Assembly: GCA_000695325.1 (NCBI GenBank)
Contig: AVPN01001084.1
Coordinates: forward strand, 7,016-29,022
Direction of reading: 5' to 3'
Source of the DNA: Pleurobrachia bachei
Lineage: Eukaryota; Ctenophora; Tentaculata; Cydippida; Pleurobrachiidae
DNA: 22,007 bases
Shown: positions 17,380-22,007 of the stretch, one piece after another
Numbering within the stretch: position 1 is the stretch's first letter
Layout: the number at the start of each line of letters is the position of its first letter
Program-made: the position numbers and the translations under genes
The notes under the pieces: generated by a model
What the model was told of the DNA's origin: nothing
What the model saw: only the letters and a program-made list of their open reading frames with translations
Database searches by the model: none

Positions 17380-19281
17380 TCAACCAGTCCAAGTGTAAGT
17401 TGGTGTGGAGCACATCCTCAGCTCACTCTCCCTGCTCTGACCTAAACACAGACCCCGGGTTCCACAACCCTCGGGAGCCCACTCTCTCCAGATCACATCA
17501 CACTCATTTAACAGGCCCCCGGTCATGTCTAGAGAGGTGTAGAGGTCCAGGATATCGTCCACTAGAGGCGTCATGAGATCCTTGTATTGGTCTGGCACGG
17601 GTCCAATGCCACTACCGACATGGAACCGCTCCCCTGGGTCCGCTAGAATATCAAATATAATGGGGTAGGTGCCTGTCGACCTGCAGAAGGGAAATTTGTG
17701 AATATTATAAAGCTATAAAGTTCATGTGTTGCCACGCTTGATATTAGTCTCATCTTCAATAGTTGATAGTAGTTGATGGACAACTGAGACAATTGTCTCA
17801 GTTGTCCATCAACTACTATCAACTATTATAAAGCTACTTTTGGTTTTAGAAGAAGTATTGTTACCTCCCTGTTCCCAATCCCATATATACTTGAAGGAGA
17901 AGCTAGTGAGTGAGTCCACGAATTGTCCTGGAACATAGTTAGATAGCATGTTAACATGGGCCTTGTACTGCCTCCATCGTAGTGCCATCAACGTTCTCCC
18001 TCTAAATATCGGAACCGTCTTTTCAATTCCTGGAACAGTTTAGTGTCAAACCGGGCATTGATTTGAAATGCAATGCAACACTGACTTAAAAGGTGTTTAA
18101 ATCCTTCTCTCAAGAATATCTGTCAATCAAGGACCAGGATTTAAATTAAAACCTTGGAATGCGTTGGGCAACTCCTGAGATTCCCCTCTAAGGAGGGAAG
18201 AAATAATTATATGGAGATCGGAGAGTGTCATGACTTGATTAGATCGTCTTCCTATCTCTGCGGGGATATAGAGGAACCCGGGTACCCTTACTCCTCCCTC
18301 TGTCGAATCTCCACTTTCTCCTGAAATAATGATAATATTGATGAGGCAACCTAATATTAATGAGATGATGAAATGACATGTTGAAGATGAGTTGCTCCTA
18401 CCTGTGAAGGGAGCATTAGAACCCCCATCAAAATGTGATGCCAGTGCCGTTGAATCAGCAAAGAGAGCAACTATTATGTCATCCCCTGCCTCTTCCAGAA
18501 CCCTCCCTACCAATCCATCTATCTCTCTGAGCGCATCAGCGAAGTGTCCTCCTCTGGTAGTAGAGTTTCCCTCGTATTGTGGGCATCGGTAGGCAGGGTG
18601 TTGAGTTGCATCCAGGGACAGGTGCAGGTAGTAGGGTTGTGAGGTGGTGGACCTGAGGAACCTGACGGCTTCCTCCGCAAACAGTTCAGTCAGGTTACTC
18701 CTCCCCTCATCTTGGATAAGATCCAGCGATGGGTTAGTAGTGTCATAAAGTCGGGATTGGATCTCTGTGTTTCTGTATAGACCCGGGTTGGGATACCTCA
18801 GATCGTCATACTTTGTCCCCCTGTCTGACACATAACCATAGAATGAGTCGAACCCGTGGTTAGTTGGGTTAGCTTCAGGCCTCTGTCCTAACCACCACCT
18901 TCCAACAAAATGGGAAGTGTGATTTGAGAGAGTGGTAGCTAACGTAGGAAGTGGCAGGACAAACCCACTGTCCTCCTTGAGGTTAGTTGCTTCAGCATTG
19001 TTAGAACTGTAAAACCCCCAGGATACAGGATCTCGCCCGGTTAGGAACGCACCATGAGAGGCAGAGGGAGATGTTTCACAGTAGAGGGAGTTCAGGGAAA
19101 TGGATCGGGAGGCGAGGGACTGGATGTTGGGGGTTTCAGAGAACCATAGCGGCAAGTTCAGGTCAGCCCATCCGACCTGGGTGAGGCTGATTGCAATGAA
19201 GCTGGGCTGAGATGCTAGTATAGCTGGTATAGCACACAACAATAATAGAATCATGGCCACTGTTTGGGTATAGTTATACAA
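17380..19281 (-). CDS. GALNS-like: Secreted GALNS-like sulfatase lacking catalytic residues (pseudoenzyme)
   Basis: Exons on the minus strand: 19281-18402, 18320-18135, 18029-17865, 17672-17380, all joined in phase 1, giving 507 residues (close to ARSA/GALNS length). Residues 1-23 form a signal peptide (ILLLLCAIPAILA). N-glycosylation sequons are N120, N196 and N239. The sulfatase fold is traceable throughout: GWADL, TGRDP, NHGFDSFYGY, LREIDGLVGRVL, EGGVRVP, FRGRTLMA, YKAH, DPGERF and the C-terminal LNECDVIWREWAPEGC, which resembles GALNS. Active-site residues are gone: Asp-Asp becomes T34-Q35; the CxPSR formylglycine motif becomes PSASH (or TSPSA), with no Cys in place; GKWHLG becomes GRWWLG (R128, W130); the His after DAT becomes Q227; DNG becomes D276-S277-T; the final Lys becomes S296. 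An intact frame over four exons argues for a maintained, non-hydrolytic protein, perhaps sulfated-glycan binding (inferred). Confidence 0.87.
17758..17827. other. Perfect 70-bp palindrome (35-bp arms, no spacer) in sulfatase intron 3
   Basis: Symmetric about 17792/17793 (AGACAA|TTGTCT) with every base paired for 35 bp. It fills over a third of the 192-bp intron (17673-17864). No transposase and no obvious target-site duplication were seen. It may be a foldback element, a replication fold-back product or an assembly or amplification chimera. Confidence 0.95.
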
Positions 19282-19446
19282 TGTAGAGTGTAGTTACTGT
19301 GTGTATAGCAGAGGGAGACAGCACCTCATGAGGGCCCGGCCAGGGAAGATGTGATCCCATAGTTTTGATACTCTATATATTCTAGAATCTAGACTTAGAG
19401 CATGTAGAAGTTATTTTGTGAATATTTGCATATGGTGTATTGAGAA

Positions 19447-19454
19447 TGACGTCA
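19447..19454. promoter_or_regulatory. CRE octamer TGACGTCA, 166 bp upstream of the sulfatase ATG
   Basis: Perfect CRE in the divergent promoter region, close to the sulfatase start. Confidence 0.4.
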
Positions 19455-19535
19455 AATCATTATCATTGATATGAATAATTATAGAATGAATGATCCAATA
19501 AATTTGATTATCGATTTCAGTTTGATACGTTGAAA

Positions 19536-19583
19536 TTGTAAATGTAATTTTATCGACTTTGAACCTTACAATTACATTTACAA
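19536..19583. other. 14-bp inverted repeat with 20-nt spacer
   Basis: TTGTAAATGTAATT (19536-19549) and its reverse complement (19570-19583), AT-rich. Confidence 0.8.
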
Positions 19584-19675
19584 ATACAAAAGAATTGGTA
19601 TTTTGCTTGTTTTGATTTCTATATTCATTTGATACAGGCTCAGGTCATGTGGAAAGGGCTTGAGAAAACATTCAC

Positions 19676-19701
19676 CGTTGCGCTTACTTGTCAGCGCAAC
19701 G
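19676..19701. other. Hairpin CGTTGCGCT...AGCGCAACG
   Basis: 9-bp perfect stem with an 8-nt loop, extendable by TCACC/GGTGA with a small bulge. Confidence 0.75.
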
Positions 19702-19953
19702 ATTGGTGATTTTGGTAACGCGCAAAAACATCCCGCGCAGTTTATCCGGGCGCGCGCCGCATATCACATAAAAATGAAAAATTCAGAGATTTTGTTTCTC
19801 GTTTTTAAAGTTTTTTTGTCCAAACTTTTAAAAACTTTTCAAATTCCGGTTACCAGCGGGCAGCGTCTCTGTCCAGCGTCTTTTGAGCCTCAAAGACTTC
19901 CATCGATCTAGAAAATTTTCAGCTAACACACAGTGCAGCGTGACAGTATTTGA

Positions 19954-19958
19954 CCAAT
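19954..19958 (+). promoter_or_regulatory. CCAAT box upstream of TATDN3
   Basis: CCAAT within GACCAATCACAG, an NF-Y-type context, about 350 bp before the ATG. Confidence 0.3.
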
Positions 19959-20013
19959 CACAGTGGCCGGGGCCCAGGTCATGTCTGAGCTGAGCTGTGA
20001 CCTGTGCTACGGT

Positions 20014-20067
20014 AGCAACCTCGGAAAAACTCAGGTAGCACTGCTACCTGAGTTTTCCGAGGTTGCT
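20014..20067. other. Near-perfect 54-bp palindrome upstream of TATDN3
   Basis: 27-nt left arm and 26-nt right arm around a single C at 20041. The only irregularity is one extra A in the left arm (AAAAA vs TTTT). Architecture resembles the 70-bp and 39-bp palindromes, but sequence is unrelated. Confidence 0.9.
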
Positions 20068-20191
20068 CATACTTATATCCTATTTTTTAATCTAACTTGT
20101 GACTCTCATCAGCCGTTACCATCAAAAATCAAACCACCTACTAAATGTTGCAGATTAACAAAGTGTTTTTAACCCAGATTCAAGCTGCCTC

Positions 20192-20270
20192 GGGGTCAGG
20201 GGCCATTGGTGGTAGCTCCGGTCAGGGGGAGTGGGGGTGAAACCCCCCACAAGGGGGGCCAGAGCGGGGT
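20192..20270 (+). promoter_or_regulatory. G-tract cluster just before TATDN3 (possible G-quadruplex)
   Basis: Runs of four or more G at 20192, 20199, 20225, 20233, 20253 and 20266 lie 40-120 bp before the ATG, with C runs that could pair instead (GGGGGTGAAACCCCC). Regulatory meaning is inferred. Confidence 0.3.
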
Positions 20271-20309
20271 GCCTGCTCTAAACCGTCCCCCCCCCCATGT
20301 TAGTCCCAC

Positions 20310-21678
20310 ATGGTTTTGATAGATTGCCACGCTCATCTCTCCAGTTCTGAACTTCAGGGTTCACTTGAAACGATTCTAAAGGAATGCGATGAAACTGAGT
20401 TATTTGTTGTAAATGTTGGCATGAGCTATAATGACTTCGGAGACGTTATCAAATTGGAAGGAAATAACGTGTGCTTTGGTTTAGGTCTTCATCCTATTCA
20501 GGGGTGTGGCGAAAATGTTAGTTTAGTCAACCATCTTGATTTAGATCTCACACACACATTTTGTCCAGAAGCGGCATTTGACTGTCAAGGACACGATTGA
20601 TCTGGAAGAGTGGCTTTGTCAACACGCCGATCAAGCCGTCTGTCTTGGTGAATGTGGTCTTGACTTTTCTAGATGGCTCTGCCCTACCAGCACCGAGCGA
20701 GATGAACAGAAGGAAGCACTAGAGAAACAGGTCTGGTGAAATTATCGTTTATCGGAAAGTTAATTGGCTAATATTCTGAATACCTGCCTAGATTACATTT
20801 TCTAAAAGATTCGACCTACCTCTCAACCTACACTCTCGCTCTGCTGGGAAACCTCTCTTGGAATTACTGAGGAAACACTCGGTCAGGGGAGCCTTGTTAC
20901 ACGCATTTGACGGAGGTCGCAAGGTACACACACGTTGTTGGTGATGACATGTCAGATTTATATAACATTCCTCTCTCTCTGTCTCCAACTTTCTCCTCCT
21001 CCCTTGCCATGACACCCCTCTAATATCTGCATAATATCTGTTCCTGTAATTTGTTTACAGGCTTGTTACCGAATATAATCCCCAGTCATATATTACTCAT
21101 CTCCCTGTTTCTATATTTGCACATGATCACGCAGCTCTTTACACGCCTCCCCGTGCACGATTGTGTGGCCCTGCTTGTTTGCAAAACAACACAGTGCATC
21201 AAGTGTGAGTGTGTAACGTGATGTAATGGTCTGACACTTGGGCGACTTGCCAGCCACCCTCCTCAGGCTATACACGATGTCAGCTTAGTTTTATTGACAT
21301 AGCCTCTCTCCTTTTCCCTCTCTATTATTTCTACCTCTTCTCTCTATTCTTCCTCCCTCTTCTCTCTATTCTTCCTCTCTGCAGGCGATTAATCAGGGTA
21401 TAGCGGACGGTCATTACTTCTCTGTCGCTCCGTCAATTGTAAGGGACCCCAGCCAGCAGCAAGTCGCAATGACAGTACCCCGTGATAGGATTGTACTGGA
21501 GAGCGATAGTCCCGCACTTGGTCCTGAGAAGGGTGCTACTAACACGCCTCTAAACCTAAAACTAACTGTAACAAGTCTGGCTGAACTATGGGGCTGCTCT
21601 GTGGAAGAAGTAGCTAGAATAACAACTGAGAATGCGCTCAGGCTATTCCCCAGGTTAAAACGGATCATTCGATTGTGA
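20310..21678 (+). CDS. TATDN3: TatD-family metal-dependent hydrolase, TATDN3 type
   Basis: Putative metal-dependent nuclease or phosphoesterase of the amidohydrolase superfamily. Exons 20310-20516, 20569-20730, 20792-20923 and 21385-21678 all join in phase 0 to give 264 residues (human TATDN3 is about 270). Metal ligands are all present: H7 and H9 in IDCHAHL, E97 in GECGLDF, H137 in LNLHSRSAGKP, H160 in LLHAFDG, and D208 in LESDSPALGPEK. The last motif and HSRSAG are characteristic of TATDN3 rather than TATDN1/2. The first intron is only 52 bp, with donor GTTAGT and acceptor GTCCAG. It is required because the upstream and downstream frames differ, and the join restores the family alignment (HPIQGCGEN then KRHLTVKD). 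The second intron (61 bp) has a weak donor, GTCTGG. No AATAAA is seen after the stop. Confidence 0.9.
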
Positions 21679-22007
21679 GACTCAAATGATTCGGTTGTAA
21701 CTCAGATGATTTATTGTTGTTTGGTTTGCGGTTTTTGATCATTCATGTATTCAGATCATTCATGTATTCAGGTCGATGTTGGCCTCCACCCCGTTTGGCA
21801 TGTGATTTGAAATTTTATCCTGTTTTATTTGCTGGTTTGAGTTTGAAGTTTCAATATCCGGTTGCTTTTGTCATACTCCTAGCTCTCCCTCCTAACACAC
21901 ACTGTGGCCATTGTACATCTCATATCTTGTGTGTGTGTGAGAATTAAACGAGAATTAAAACGAGAATTAAACAAATGAAGATCAAAACACTTATACTGTG
22001 TTGCTAG
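21679..22007. other. Region downstream of TATDN3, no gene seen
   Basis: Contains a short repeated ATTCATGTATTCAG (near 21741-21772), a TG run (about 21929-21938) and three close copies of GAGAATTAAA (21939-21971). No canonical AATAAA and no recognisable coding exon. Confidence 0.5.

Larger units (their letters stand above)
19282..20309. other. Divergent intergenic region between the sulfatase and TATDN3 genes
   Basis: About 1 kb holding presumed promoters for both directions. Includes a CRE (19447), inverted repeats (19536-19583, 19676-19701, 20014-20067), a CCAAT box (19954) and a G-rich tract (20192-20270). Open frames here show no recognisable protein. Confidence 0.5.

Noticed and set aside
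18321-18401. Reading straight through the sulfatase frame at this place as coding
   Set aside because: The 81-bp stretch has clean GTAGGA and TTTCAG splice sites, encodes Ile-rich filler absent from sulfatases, and its removal restores SNAPFTG-ESGDSTEGGVRVP.
19660-20172. Open frames of 83 and 69 codons between the sulfatase and TATDN3 genes
   Set aside because: No similarity to known proteins, composition like the flanking non-coding DNA, and overlap with inverted repeats.
20788-21015. 75-codon minus-strand frame
   Set aside because: Opposite TATDN3 exon 3 and its intron; no family features.

Overview
The window is animal nuclear DNA. It carries intron-containing genes with GT-AG splice sites, abundant (TC)n/(CA)n microsatellites and minisatellites, and coding segments that read as metazoan proteins: an ATF2/ATF7-type bZIP factor, a GALNS-type sulfatase and TATDN3. 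Introns are mostly short (52 to about 560 bp) and palindromes are frequent. A non-bilaterian such as a sponge is a guess, not a demonstration.

Layout. 1-1790: microsatellite and minisatellite DNA with no recognisable gene. 1797-11277: a rearranged tandem array of an ATF2-like gene. Copy A (coding 2506-5089) and copy C (8247-10727) have six coding exons and encode the same 431-residue protein. Copy B (6715-7488) keeps only exons 1-3 and runs straight into the 5' region of copy C. 11397-14822: a 1713-bp direct duplication of the promoter and first exon of a zinc metallopeptidase gene, whose remaining exons run to 17204 (601 residues; HExxHxxxxxH peptidase plus C-terminal jacalin-like domain). 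17380-19281, minus strand: a four-exon secreted GALNS-like sulfatase (507 residues) that has lost the catalytic cysteine and nearly all metal- and sulfate-binding residues. 20310-21678: a four-exon TATDN3-type metal-dependent hydrolase (264 residues) with a complete active site. It is divergent from the sulfatase across a roughly 1-kb spacer.

Regulation. Seven perfect TGACGTCA (CRE) octamers occur in 22 kb, well above chance. Three lie upstream of ATF2-like copies A and B and two in the duplicated metallopeptidase promoter. This fits, but does not prove, autoregulation and co-regulation by the ATF2-like factor.

Most striking anomaly. In each of the two duplicated regions, one 50-nt block of one copy is the exact base-by-base complement of the other copy, NOT reversed (5138-5187 vs 10776-10825; 11788-11837 vs 13501-13550). 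Inversion cannot make this. Both blocks are exactly 50 nt with clean flanks, so deliberate or data-processing alteration is the likeliest source. All splice models here were made by eye and checked for phase. No homology search was run; family assignments come from remembered family motifs.
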